64,000 nucleotides of DNA from Hoeflea sp. IMCC20628. Lineage in GTDB: Bacteria > Pseudomonadota > Alphaproteobacteria > Rhizobiales > Rhizobiaceae. Of the stretch, positions 1 to 7,858 are shown in pieces. Position numbers and translations under genes: made by a program. The notes beneath the pieces were generated by a model that searched no databases, was not told the DNA's origin, and worked only from the letters and a program-made list of their open reading frames with translations. The number at the start of each line of letters is the position of its first letter. Positions within the stretch are counted from its first letter, which is position 1. The stretch lies in assembly GCF_001011155.1 (NCBI RefSeq), contig NZ_CP011479.1:3862501-3926500 (forward strand), given 5' to 3'.

Positions 1-57
1 CAGCAGAACTGACGTCAGCACGGCAGGTAACGCTAAACGGCGTTTGGATAATTTCAT
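1..57 (-). CDS. N-terminus of an exported protein, cut by the window edge
   Basis: The reverse strand opens with ATG at position 57 and reads 19 codons to the window edge without a stop. The residues begin MKLSKRR and continue with a run of Leu, Ala and Val, which is the pattern of a Sec signal peptide: a basic n-region then a hydrophobic core. It lies 110 bases downstream of the L,D-transpeptidase on the same strand and could be co-transcribed with it. The ribosome site is weak (a GGGG run about 12 bases upstream). Nothing about the mature protein is visible, so no function is proposed. Confidence 0.45.
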   Translation of the reverse strand, partial: MKLSKRRLALPAVLTSVLL

Positions 58-166
58 GTGCGAGCCCGCGCCCCGTACCAGCCGGCGCCGGAAAGCATGT
101 TTCCGACGCGATAGATGCTCGTAGCATGAAGCTGCGCGCCGCCTCAAGCAGGTATAGGCTTTGCCT

Positions 167-934
167 CTAGATAACCAGAATCGGCGTTCGCGTCGGCACG
201 CGGTCATAAAGGTCGCAGATATCCTGGTTGAGCAACCGCACACAGCCTGAAGAAACTGCCTTGCCGATTGACTTATATTCGGGGCTGCCATGCAGGCGGT
301 AGAGTGTGTCCTCGCCGTTCTGGAAAATGTAGAGCGCGCGTGCACCGAGCGGGTTGTCCAGGCCGGGCGGCATGCCGCCATTTGCGGCTGAATAGCGCTC
401 GAGTTCCGGCTGGCGCCCGATCATCTCCGTTGGCGGCGTCCATTTGGGCCATTTCTGTTTCCACTGGACAACAGCCCGGCCGGACCAGGAAAATCCATCC
501 CGGCCGATACCGACGCCATAGCGCATGGCCCTGCCGTTTTCACGAACCAGAAAGAGGAAGCGCTGGGAGGTGTCTACAACCAGGGTTCCGGGGCGTTCAC
601 CGGTCGGATCGGCCACTTCCTGGCGAAGGAATGTTGGATCAATCTCCTGGTAGGGGATAGCCGGCAACGGAAACGGCTCGTCGAGCTTGGGGCCATACAT
701 GCTGTCGTAATAGTTCGACGTTCCCGTCAGCCCGGAATCAGGTGTACCCGGAGTACGATAAAGCGGCCGGGTTTCTTCCGTAAAGCGACCGGTCGTCGGA
801 CCTGCACAGCCGGCAAGCGCTGCAGTCGCACCCATGCCCAGCGCAAGAAACCCGCGACGGGAGGTGGTGTGATTGATAATCTGTTTCCCGCCGCCGCCAA
901 GCATCGTTGCATTCTCGTTTTTCGGTCCGGTCAT
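167..934 (-). CDS. L,D-transpeptidase (YkuD domain), Tat/lipoprotein-type export signal
   Basis: The 255-residue protein is of the YkuD family, which makes 3-3 peptidoglycan cross-links or attaches proteins to peptidoglycan in the periplasm. The catalytic signature is present: His215-Gly, then Ser-Ser-Gly-Cys231-Val-Arg. The N-terminus has a twin-arginine-like SRRGFLALG followed by a hydrophobic stretch and LAGC, a lipobox with Cys43, so it is probably a lipoprotein exported folded. The ATG at 934 is preceded by AAGGA. A GGAAC-N16-CGTT promoter lies 76 bases upstream, which suggests control by the general stress sigma factor. The exact substrate cannot be told from sequence. Confidence 0.9.
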   Translation of the reverse strand: MTGPKNENATMLGGGGKQIINHTTSRRGFLALGMGATAALAGCAGPTTGRFTEETRPLYRTPGTPDSGLTGTSNYYDSMYGPKLDEPFPLPAIPYQEIDPTFLRQEVADPTGERPGTLVVDTSQRFLFLVRENGRAMRYGVGIGRDGFSWSGRAVVQWKQKWPKWTPPTEMIGRQPELERYSAANGGMPPGLDNPLGARALYIFQNGEDTLYRLHGSPEYKSIGKAVSSGCVRLLNQDICDLYDRVPTRTPILVI

Positions 935-1009
935 ATCGCGGAAAATCCTTTGGTGTCAGAATAGGAAGCGGTCATCAAAATCCGGCCATAGGCTAGCCTC
1001 ATTCGCATC

Positions 1010-1034
1010 AACGCGCTGAACACATTTGAGTTCC
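1010..1034 (-). promoter_or_regulatory. EcfG-type general stress promoter upstream of the L,D-transpeptidase
   Basis: On the reverse strand GGAAC (1034-1030) is followed after exactly 16 bases by CGTT (1013-1010). This matches the alphaproteobacterial EcfG/SigT/RpoE2 consensus GGAAC-N16-17-CGTT. It lies in the intergenic region and points at the L,D-transpeptidase. The match is seen directly; use by EcfG is inferred. Confidence 0.6.
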
Positions 1035-1128
1035 AATTGTGACTATCCGACGCCCGGCTTGTGGCGAACTTGCCACAGCGAATGCCTATGAACTGACAAT
1101 TACGTGATGGCATAGGGCAGAAAACTGC

Positions 1129-2538
1129 TTAGCCGGCCGCAGCCCATGGCTCAAGGCCGGGAAAATGCGCCACCCCATCCACGCCGATCCGTTCGACTGA
1201 CAAGAGCCGCTTCAGGAACGCAGCGCTCCAATGATCGACGTCATGGATTCGCAAATGGCTGTAGAGTGCGCCGTGCCGTTCGACGCGTTCAGCCAATGGC
1301 ATTTCAAGCGCGGCCTTGATAGCCCGGGCAATGTCTTGCGGGTCGTGCGGATTAACGATCAGCGCCTCGGGCATTTCTTCCGCCGCACCTGCGAACTGAG
1401 ACAGGATCAACACGCCCGGATCTGCTTCGTCCTGAGCGGCGACATACTCCTTGGCCACAAGATTCATGCCGTCAAACAGCGGTGTAACCAGGCCTACCCT
1501 GGAAAGGCGAAACAGCACCGCCAGTTGGTCGCGTGGCAGGGCACGATGAATATATTGCACAGGCGTCCAATCGACAGTGCCGAAGCGGCCGTTGATATGC
1601 CCGGCAAGATGCTCGAGTTCAGAACGAATCTCCTTGTAGGCATCGACATCGTCCCGCGTCGGCGGAGCGACCTGCAAAAGTCCCACTTGGCTGTGAAATT
1701 CGGGATTACTTTCCAGGAAGACCTCATACCCGGCCAGCCGTTGCGGCAGGCCCTTGGAATAATCGAGCCGGTCCACACCGATCAATCTGGGCAATGGCGG
1801 CGGCGGCGTGTCCGCGGCACCTTCATCGGCCAGGCGGCGAAACCCGTCGACATTGATTGAAATCGGGAAACAACCCAGAGCTATTTCGCGCCCGTCGATC
1901 CCCATATTGCCGTTGGCGCGCAGCTCACCGCGCAGGGTGTGACGGAAGATATTGATCATGTGGCCAAGGTCACGCTGGGTCTGAAACCCGACCAGATCGT
2001 AATCTGCCAACCACCTCGCCAGATCGCGCCAGTCGGGGATGGCCTTGAAAGTCTGCAAGTCGGGCAGCGGAATGTGCAGGAAGAAGCCGATGCGGCTTTT
2101 CACGCCGAGCGCCTTGAGTTCATGAGCCAGCGGGATCAGTTGATAATCATGCACCCAGATCAGATCGTCCTCGGCTACTGCCTCCGCGATCGTTCGGGCC
2201 AGTCGTCTGGCAACCTCGCGGTAGGCGGCAGCATAGCGGGGCTGGACGTCGATGAGATCCAACCGGCCATGCAGTGCCGGCCAGAGAACCGAATTGGAAT
2301 AACCCAGATAATAGTCCTGGTAGAGTCCAGACTCCATCTCGCACAGGCCGATGTCGAAATCGGCGCGATGATGCAGAACAAGCGACGCGGATGGTCGCTC
2401 AGTCTGTTGCGCCGCACCACCGATCCAGAGCCCGCCGTCTTTGGCCAGCGCATCCTTGAGCGCCACAACCAGTCCGCCCGAATCGTCGGATCCGTCCACC
2501 GAAGGCGCCCGATTTGATACGATCACCAAACGTCCCAT
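1129..2538 (-). CDS. otsA: Alpha,alpha-trehalose-6-phosphate synthase
   Basis: This 469-residue GT20 enzyme makes trehalose-6-phosphate from UDP-glucose and glucose-6-phosphate in the cytoplasm, as an osmotic and desiccation protectant. Family motifs are in order: the N-terminal GRLVIVSNRAP, WVHDYQL, RIGFFLHIPLP, GVDRLDYSKGLPQRL and DGMNLVAKEY. The ATG at 2538 is chosen because the family begins directly at MGRLVIVSNRAP; the longer open frame adds 13 residues that overlap otsB. It starts 2 bases after the otsB stop, so the pair is one transcript with otsB first. An EcfG-like promoter lies ahead of otsB. Confidence 0.96.
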   Translation of the reverse strand: MGRLVIVSNRAPSVDGSDDSGGLVVALKDALAKDGGLWIGGAAQQTERPSASLVLHHRADFDIGLCEMESGLYQDYYLGYSNSVLWPALHGRLDLIDVQPRYAAAYREVARRLARTIAEAVAEDDLIWVHDYQLIPLAHELKALGVKSRIGFFLHIPLPDLQTFKAIPDWRDLARWLADYDLVGFQTQRDLGHMINIFRHTLRGELRANGNMGIDGREIALGCFPISINVDGFRRLADEGAADTPPPPLPRLIGVDRLDYSKGLPQRLAGYEVFLESNPEFHSQVGLLQVAPPTRDDVDAYKEIRSELEHLAGHINGRFGTVDWTPVQYIHRALPRDQLAVLFRLSRVGLVTPLFDGMNLVAKEYVAAQDEADPGVLILSQFAGAAEEMPEALIVNPHDPQDIARAIKAALEMPLAERVERHGALYSHLRIHDVDHWSAAFLKRLLSVERIGVDGVAHFPGLEPWAAAG

Positions 2539-2540
2539 GA

Positions 2541-3344
2541 TCAGGCACCGGCCGTAGCGGACTGAGTCCGCAGCCATGTCTTGAAGGTAGCAGGGCTTGG
2601 TGTTCGATAGTGGGCGCGTGTGGGGCCTTGGCCAATCTTCACGCTCGTTCCGCCCTGCTCATTGACCCAGGCGAATGCGACCTCATCAGTGTCGTCATCG
2701 CCTGCAAACAGGATATCGCGACCGGCGAATTCCTCGAACAGCATGACCCGCTCTATGGCCCCGGCCTTGGAAATGCCCTTCGGCTTGACCTCGACGGCCA
2801 TCTTGGCGGACTGAAGTTCGAATTCTTCGTCTCCGTCAATCAGACTGGTGAGAAAATTACATACCTTGTTTCCGAGCTCGGGATATTGGCGGTAATGCAG
2901 CACGATTCCGAAGCTCTTGTCTTCGACGAGCACGCGGGTTTCGATACTGGCAAATTCCATCGCCGCCTTCTTGATGTGCTCAAGACGTTCGAGGTCACAT
3001 GCGATGCCTTCGACACGTCCGGAGCTGTGGCGCAGTTCAGCGCCGTGACCACCGGAGATGACCCCTGAAAAGCCTGGGAGGTGGTGATCGATTTCCTTCA
3101 GATTGCGGCCTGAAATGATTGATACGGCACCGTTGTGACGCTTGCTCAAGTTATCGAGCAACAGCTTGTCGCCCAAGCCCACCTTGATCGAATCCGGCGT
3201 CGGCGCGATATCGACCAGAGTTCCATCGAAGTCGAGAAACAGCGCTGTCTCATCTGCATTGATGGTGAGAAGGTTCAGATCTTCAGGAGGGCTGCATTCG
3301 GACGCAAACCCAACCAGACTGTAATAGTCCAATCGTTGTTCCAT
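2541..3344 (-). CDS. otsB: Trehalose-6-phosphate phosphatase
   Basis: This 267-residue HAD-superfamily enzyme removes the phosphate from trehalose-6-phosphate, completing trehalose synthesis with OtsA. Motif I is FLDFDGTLVD (nucleophile and acid Asp), motif II is SIISGR, and the late acidic motif is FAGDDDTDE. The ATG at 3344 is used because the longer frame would need a TTG. It is the first gene of otsBA, with only 2 bases between its stop and the otsA start. The GGAAC-N16-AGTT promoter just upstream fits the known place of trehalose synthesis in the alphaproteobacterial general stress response. Confidence 0.95.
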   Translation of the reverse strand: MEQRLDYYSLVGFASECSPPEDLNLLTINADETALFLDFDGTLVDIAPTPDSIKVGLGDKLLLDNLSKRHNGAVSIISGRNLKEIDHHLPGFSGVISGGHGAELRHSSGRVEGIACDLERLEHIKKAAMEFASIETRVLVEDKSFGIVLHYRQYPELGNKVCNFLTSLIDGDEEFELQSAKMAVEVKPKGISKAGAIERVMLFEEFAGRDILFAGDDDTDEVAFAWVNEQGGTSVKIGQGPTRAHYRTPSPATFKTWLRTQSATAGA

Positions 3345-3374
3345 GGCTAGCAAACTCGCGTTGATTCTTCTCTC

Positions 3375-3399
3375 AACTGCCTAACACCGGAATCGTTCC
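3375..3399 (-). promoter_or_regulatory. EcfG-like promoter of otsBA
   Basis: On the reverse strand GGAAC (3399-3395) is followed after 16 bases by AGTT (3378-3375), one base off the GGAAC-N16-CGTT consensus. It sits about 30 bases ahead of the otsB ATG, leaving a short leader. Trehalose genes are established EcfG/RpoE2 targets in rhizobia. Confidence 0.5.
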
Positions 3400-3490
3400 A
3401 AAATTTGACATAAATTCCGAACCGCAAACTCCAGTCCGAAATGGATGAACCACATCTGTCAGTCGCGTAAATCAACGGCGCTTTCGGCTG

Positions 3491-4144
3491 TCAGGCAACG
3501 CCGATGAGATCGGGGAGGATCAACGACGGGGACAGGTCGAGATACTCATCTGGCATCTTGGCCCGGTTGATCCAGACCGTGCGAAAGCCGAATTTCGTAG
3601 CGCCGGCGACATCCCAGCGATTGGAGGACTGAAACGACACAGCGTCAGGATAAAGACGGTAGGCGGTGGTAACCAAGTCATAGACCGCCGGGTCGGTCTT
3701 GAAGGTGCGAAGCGGATCAACAGAGAAAACATCGTCAATGACGGTATCCAGCGCTGCATTGCGAACGGCCGATTCAAGCATCTGCACCGAGCCGTTTGAC
3801 AGGATCGCCACCCGCGCGCCGGTGGCCTTGAGCGCCTTCAAAACGGCGGGGACTTCCGGATAGCAGTCGAGTTTGAAATAGGCATCCAGCAAATCCGCAC
3901 GCAGGCTCTTGTCAGCACTCGGAACCCGTTCAAATGCCTGATCGAGCGCTTCGCCAGTCAACGTCCAGAAATCTCGCCATTCGCCCATGAGCGCCCGGGT
4001 CCAGGAATATTCGAGTTGCTTGGCCCGCCAGATCTCTGACAACAGCTGCCCGTCCGGCCCAACGGCTTCGGCGTGACGACGGACCGCCGCGTGCACGTCG
4101 AACAAAGTTCCATAGGCGTCAAAGACATAGGCGGCATAGGCCAT
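3491..4144 (-). CDS. Haloacid dehalogenase, type II (L-2-haloacid dehalogenase-like)
   Basis: This 217-residue HAD hydrolase resembles L-2-haloacid dehalogenases, which hydrolyse L-2-haloalkanoates to D-2-hydroxy acids. The N-terminus carries VFDAYGTLFDV (nucleophile Asp9), the middle has AILSNGS, and the C-terminal part has SSNRWDVAGATKFGF followed by VWINR, all typical of the type II family. The usual family length is about 220. It is monocistronic and divergent from the aminotransferase gene at 4425. HAD enzymes of this group often act on other substrates in vivo, so activity on haloacids is likely but not proven. Confidence 0.88.
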   Translation of the reverse strand: MAYAAYVFDAYGTLFDVHAAVRRHAEAVGPDGQLLSEIWRAKQLEYSWTRALMGEWRDFWTLTGEALDQAFERVPSADKSLRADLLDAYFKLDCYPEVPAVLKALKATGARVAILSNGSVQMLESAVRNAALDTVIDDVFSVDPLRTFKTDPAVYDLVTTAYRLYPDAVSFQSSNRWDVAGATKFGFRTVWINRAKMPDEYLDLSPSLILPDLIGVA

Positions 4145-4413
4145 CGGTCAATCCTCGTGTTGTTGGCATGACGATGCCCTTGTTGCACTGCAACAGTCAA
4201 GCTGCGCCGCGAAATCGGACCTGGAATTGCTGGTTTGTGTGCTCGGCAGTTCCAAAAACCAGGCCCCGCCACCGGCATGGAATTGTGTCCTGAAATGGTC
4301 GAATGGCGCAAGGATCGTGCGATTGATCGACTTCCCAGACGCGGCAAGCAGCGTATGGCTTGACGGCGATGGCGAGCCCGTCCGATTGTCATTCCAGCAA
4401 ATTCGGTTTCCAC

Positions 4414-4419
4414 AGGAGG
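4414..4419 (+). promoter_or_regulatory. Strong ribosome binding site deciding the aminotransferase start
   Basis: A perfect AGGAGG ends 5 bases before the ATG at 4425. The open frame runs 66 codons further upstream, but the family N-terminus and this site fix the start here. Confidence 0.8.
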
Positions 4420-4424
4420 ACAGC

Positions 4425-5291
4425 ATGGCCGTCAACACTCAAGCCCGCACCAAGACCTGGACCTATGTCGACGGCGAATGGCTGGAAGGCAATCCGCCGC
4501 TGATCGGCCCGGTAAGCCACGCCATGTGGCTCGGCTCGACAGTGTTTGACGGCGCGCGCTGGTTTGACGGGGTGGCGCCGGATCTCGATCAGCATTGCCA
4601 GCGCGTCAACCGCTCGGCAAACGCGCTTGGACTGCAGGCGACCATGGAAGCGACGGCAATAGAGGCGCTGGCGCGCGAAGGATTGAAGAAATTCGACGGC
4701 AAGACCGCTGTCTACATCAAGCCGATGTACTGGGCCGAGCACGGCGGCTACATGTCGGTGCCGGCTGATCCGGACTCGACCCGCTTCTGCCTGTGCCTGT
4801 TTGAAAGCCCAATGATCCCCTCTTCCGGGTTTTCGGTCAGCGTCTCGCCATTCCGGCGTCCGACTTATGAAACCGCGCCGACCAATGCAAAAGCCGGCTG
4901 CCTTTATCCCAACAATGGCCGGGCGATCATGGAAGCCAAATCACGCGGCTTCGACAATGCGCTGGTGCTCGACATGCTGGGCAATGTCGCCGAGACCGGC
5001 ACATCGAACATCTTCATCGTCAAGGATGGCGTGGTGTTCACACCGGCGCCGAACGGCACCTTCCTGACCGGCATCACCCGGTCGCGGACGATGCAATTGT
5101 TGCGCGAGGCCGGCACCGAAGTGATCGAAAAATCGCTCTCGGTCGCTGATTTCATGGATGCCGACGAAATTTTCACGACCGGAAACCACTCAAAGGTGGT
5201 TCCGGTAATCCGTATCGAGGACCGCGAATTGCAGGCGGGACCGACCGGCCGCAAGGCGCGCGAACTCTACATGGACTGGGCGCACGGCTAG
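4425..5291 (+). CDS. Branched-chain amino acid aminotransferase family (fold type IV)
   Basis: This 288-residue PLP enzyme is of the BCAT/D-amino-acid transaminase fold. It probably transfers amino groups between branched-chain amino acids and 2-oxoglutarate in the cytoplasm. The PLP lysine is Lys156 in NAKAGCLYPNN; GNVAETGTSNIF and the glycine-rich phosphate loop follow. Length agrees with the family (about 290-300). The start is fixed by AGGAGG. The gene immediately downstream encodes RidA, which clears enamine/imine by-products of PLP enzymes. Related members include 4-amino-4-deoxychorismate lyase and (R)-selective transaminases, so substrate preference is uncertain. Confidence 0.88.
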   Translation: MAVNTQARTKTWTYVDGEWLEGNPPLIGPVSHAMWLGSTVFDGARWFDGVAPDLDQHCQRVNRSANALGLQATMEATAIEALAREGLKKFDGKTAVYIKPMYWAEHGGYMSVPADPDSTRFCLCLFESPMIPSSGFSVSVSPFRRPTYETAPTNAKAGCLYPNNGRAIMEAKSRGFDNALVLDMLGNVAETGTSNIFIVKDGVVFTPAPNGTFLTGITRSRTMQLLREAGTEVIEKSLSVADFMDADEIFTTGNHSKVVPVIRIEDRELQAGPTGRKARELYMDWAHG

Positions 5292-5319
5292 TCCCGGATC
5301 AAACGACAGGATTGTAGAG

Positions 5320-5703
5320 ATGAGCGACAGACGCAAACATTCCACCGGCTCGCCGTTCGAGAAGGCTGCGGCCTATTCACGCGCGGTGCGGCAAGGACCA
5401 TTCGTGCATGTCTCGGGCACCACCGGCTATGATTACACCGCAATGGAAATGCCCGCCGATGTCGCCGATCAGGCGCGCAATTGCTTCACTACCATCGCGG
5501 CATCGCTGGCGGCTCTCGACGCCAGTCTGAGCGATGTCGTGCGGGTGAGATATTACGTCACGAAGCCGGAATATTTCGAAGCGGTGGCGCCTGTGCTGGC
5601 TGAACATCTGGGCGGTATCGACCCGGCTGCAACCATGATCGTCTGCCAGCTGATCCGTCCGGAAATGCTGATCGAGATCGAGGTCACCGCGCAGGTAGCG
5701 TGA
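5320..5703 (+). CDS. RidA family enamine/imine deaminase
   Basis: This 127-residue protein of the YjgF/YER057c/UK114 (RidA) family hydrolyses reactive 2-aminoacrylate and related imines formed by PLP enzymes. The fold signatures VHVSGTTGYD, the VVRVRYYVT strand and the C-terminal CQLIRPEMLIEIEVTA with the conserved Arg are present. It starts 28 bases after the aminotransferase stop with AGGA upstream, so the two form a likely operon. The pairing makes sense because branched-chain transaminase is a known target of imine damage. It ends 15 bases from the convergent denD-like gene. Confidence 0.93.
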   Translation: MSDRRKHSTGSPFEKAAAYSRAVRQGPFVHVSGTTGYDYTAMEMPADVADQARNCFTTIAASLAALDASLSDVVRVRYYVTKPEYFEAVAPVLAEHLGGIDPAATMIVCQLIRPEMLIEIEVTAQVA

Positions 5704-5718
5704 ACTTCGTTTGATCTG

Positions 5719-6702
5719 TCAGAGTTCGCCGCCCATTTCATCTTCGATGTGAATGCGGATGATCTCATCAAACGAGTTCTCAGCCCGGAATCCAAGTTCG
5801 AGAGCGCGGTTTGCTGCAAATCCGCGTGGCCAGTTCGAAACGATACGGATGATTTCGGGATCAGGTTCATGCCGGATCAGCGCCACGGCCTTGTCGCCGG
5901 CAATCGCACGCAGTGCTTCAATCTGCTCTGCCACTGTAGCCTGGACTCCCGGCATGGTCAGCGCGCGTCGATGTCCAACGGGGCCCGTATCCATGGTTGC
6001 CGCATGGGTCAGAAACCCTACCGCCGCGCGTGGACTGGCATGCCAGTGGCTTACCGTATCGGCGACCGGCAGAATCGCTGACTTGCCAGCCAAAGGCTCG
6101 CGCAGAATGCCGGAGAAGAAGCCCGACGCTGCCTTGTTGGGCAGGCCGGGCCGAATGCAGATGGTCGGCAAGCGGAGCGCCATCCCGTCGAAAAATCCGC
6201 GACGGGTGTAGTCCTGCAACAGCAATTCGCAGATGGCTTTCTGCGTGCCGTAGCTGGTCATCGGGGCGGCGAGAAATGTATCCCCGATTGCGTCGGGCAT
6301 CGGCGCACCAAAAACCGCGATCGAGGAGGCGAACACCAGGCGCGGGCAATAGTCGTGCACTGGAGAAAGCTGCCGTACTGCGTCGAACAGATACCGGGTG
6401 CCATCCAGGTTGATTCGGTAGCCCTTGTCGAAATCCTGCTCCGCCTCGCCTGACACGATGGATGCCAGATGCACAATCACATCGGGCAGTTCAGCGAGCA
6501 TTTGCTGCGCTGAACGCGGATCGGAAATATCCAGCGCCAAACGTGTGACAGCTCCCGGGAAAACAGCGGGAGCTTCGGGCTTGATAGCATCGGACAAGGT
6601 CAATTTGGTCACTGTGTGTGAACCCAACTTGCCTGTTCGGGAAATCGCCCCAACAAGTTTGCGGCCGATCATGCCGGCCGCTCCAATGATCAACAGATGC
6701 AT
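5719..6702 (-). CDS. denD: NAD-dependent epimerase/dehydratase, D-erythronate dehydrogenase-like
   Basis: This 327-residue extended SDR protein has an N-terminal nucleotide site, IIGAAGMIGRKL, and the catalytic pair YGTQK (Tyr-x-x-x-Lys) after SSIAVFG. The overall sequence, including the long middle RLPTICIRPG segment, resembles DenD, which oxidises D-erythronate at C2 in four-carbon acid sugar catabolism. The ATG at 6702 is used because the Rossmann strand begins two residues later; an upstream in-frame start adds only eight residues. No DenD partner genes (kinase or isomerase) are nearby, so the specific substrate is inferred from similarity only. Confidence 0.75.
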   Translation of the reverse strand: MHLLIIGAAGMIGRKLVGAISRTGKLGSHTVTKLTLSDAIKPEAPAVFPGAVTRLALDISDPRSAQQMLAELPDVIVHLASIVSGEAEQDFDKGYRINLDGTRYLFDAVRQLSPVHDYCPRLVFASSIAVFGAPMPDAIGDTFLAAPMTSYGTQKAICELLLQDYTRRGFFDGMALRLPTICIRPGLPNKAASGFFSGILREPLAGKSAILPVADTVSHWHASPRAAVGFLTHAATMDTGPVGHRRALTMPGVQATVAEQIEALRAIAGDKAVALIRHEPDPEIIRIVSNWPRGFAANRALELGFRAENSFDEIIRIHIEDEMGGEL

Positions 6703-6869
6703 CGCACCCCCCCTTCGAGTTGGCAACGATGGTAGATGGATGCCGCCTCGCGCGCAAACAGGCAGCGAGGAAATCTTGCTGGTTCAGCTTTCATCCTATG
6801 CTCCAGCAGGGCAAGCCGGACGCTACTTTGACCACAGAGAGAATATGCGGCAAGTCCTAAAAACATGAA

Positions 6870-7134
6870 AACACCACTCAGCATCACAAGGTGAAACTTA
6901 CAGTTTTATACTCAAATTGGGCAAAAGACATTATAAATTCTCCAGAATTATGTCCATCTTCTCGAATAAATTTTTATCATTTTTGCATATAAATATTTCT
7001 TTAAATGGATTCCCTCAATCGAATTGCTTCGACAATACAACCCTGAATATGAGATTTATTTTGCACTACATGATATATATACATCTTCGCAGGCAATTTT
7101 GCGTGCGACTACACGACACTGATTGGACGTAAAC
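6870..7134. other. AT-rich intergenic region
   Basis: This stretch is visibly richer in A and T than the flanking genes, with many TTTAAA/ATAAAT runs between about 6890 and 7080. Short open frames cross it, but none has a ribosome site or a recognisable product. It precedes the small membrane protein gene at 7135 and may hold its promoter. Confidence 0.5.
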
Positions 7135-7485
7135 ATGCAAATTCCAGAATCGACAAAGCCCGCCCTGCTGGGCGCGTGCGCAGGCGCTATTGTCCTGGCT
7201 ATCGTCGGATTCAACTGGGGCGGCTGGATGACCAGCACCTCTGCTGCAGATATGTCGAGCGAAGAATCCAAAGCCGCTGTCGCTATGGTTTTGACACCCT
7301 ATTGTGTCCGGAAATCCGAAACCGATCCTCTCTCAGCTTCCGTGCTGGCGGAACTCAAGGATGCCAAGGGCTATAAACGCCGCGGGATCGTCGAGAAGGC
7401 AGGCTGGGCAACCCCATTGGGTTCCGAAAAGCCGGACCGCGACCTTGCCGAGGCGTGCCAGATCGCTCTGGACGAATCAGCCTAA
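7135..7485 (+). CDS. Small single-span membrane protein of unknown function
   Basis: The 116-residue protein begins MQIPESTKPALLG and has one transmembrane segment at about residues 10-28 (GACAGAIVLAIVGFNWGG). A roughly 85-residue C-terminal domain of mixed charge follows, probably periplasmic. It has two cysteines, one in LTPYCVRK and one in AEACQIAL. The C-terminal part (TDPLSASVLAELKDAKGYKR) reads like a folded conserved domain, but I do not recognise the family. A TTG four codons upstream is an alternative start. It sits between an AT-rich gap and a block of strong stem-loops. No function is proposed. Confidence 0.7.
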   Translation: MQIPESTKPALLGACAGAIVLAIVGFNWGGWMTSTSAADMSSEESKAAVAMVLTPYCVRKSETDPLSASVLAELKDAKGYKRRGIVEKAGWATPLGSEKPDRDLAEACQIALDESA

Positions 7486-7493
7486 GGAAAACA

Positions 7494-7616
7494 CACCCCG
7501 ATCGGTCTGCGCACTTTTCGTGCACAACAGGTTGTTGACCGATTGGGGTGCCCCTCCACCGTACTATATGCGGGTTTCCTGCTGGGAGGCCGGGCATCAA
7601 AAGTGGCGCTTCCCAG
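7494..7616 (+). ncRNA. Candidate structured RNA: two strong stem-loops
   Basis: A 14-bp stem pairs 7494-7507 (CACCCCGATCGGTC) with 7537-7550 (GACCGATTGGGGTG), with one G-U pair and a 29-base loop that itself holds GCAC/GTGC. A second 9-bp stem pairs 7582-7590 (CTGGGAGGC) with 7608-7616 (GCTTCCCAG). Neither is followed by a T run, so they are not ordinary terminators. The block lies between the small membrane protein gene and the EamA transporter. No known riboswitch class was recognised. Confidence 0.35.
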
Positions 7617-7768
7617 AGTCAGCCGCATCCAGCGATTACGCGATACTGAACTCTCATATCTGCCAACCATCCCCCAGACATCAGACAAGAGCCTGCCGAG
7701 GTGGAGATAAGCACCCGGGCAATTGCTTTGTCGCCGCGAATCCCGTTGACTGGAAGTCTGGACTGACG

Positions 7769-7788
7769 GTGACCCCGAGCCGGGTCAC
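7769..7788 (+). other. Short perfect hairpin ahead of the EamA transporter
   Basis: GTGACCC (7769-7775) and GGGTCAC (7782-7788) form a perfect 7-bp stem with a 6-base loop, about 70 bases upstream of the transporter start. It could be an operator or part of a leader RNA. Confidence 0.35.
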
Positions 7789-7858
7789 GTTATCCCGGTC
7801 CGCCATCTGATGATCCCCGTGCAGAACTCATGCTGCGGAAGCCGTGGAGACCCGGTTC

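Noticed and set aside
6917-7132. A 71-codon open frame in the AT-rich gap
   Set aside because: No ribosome site, no domain, and composition typical of non-coding AT-rich DNA.
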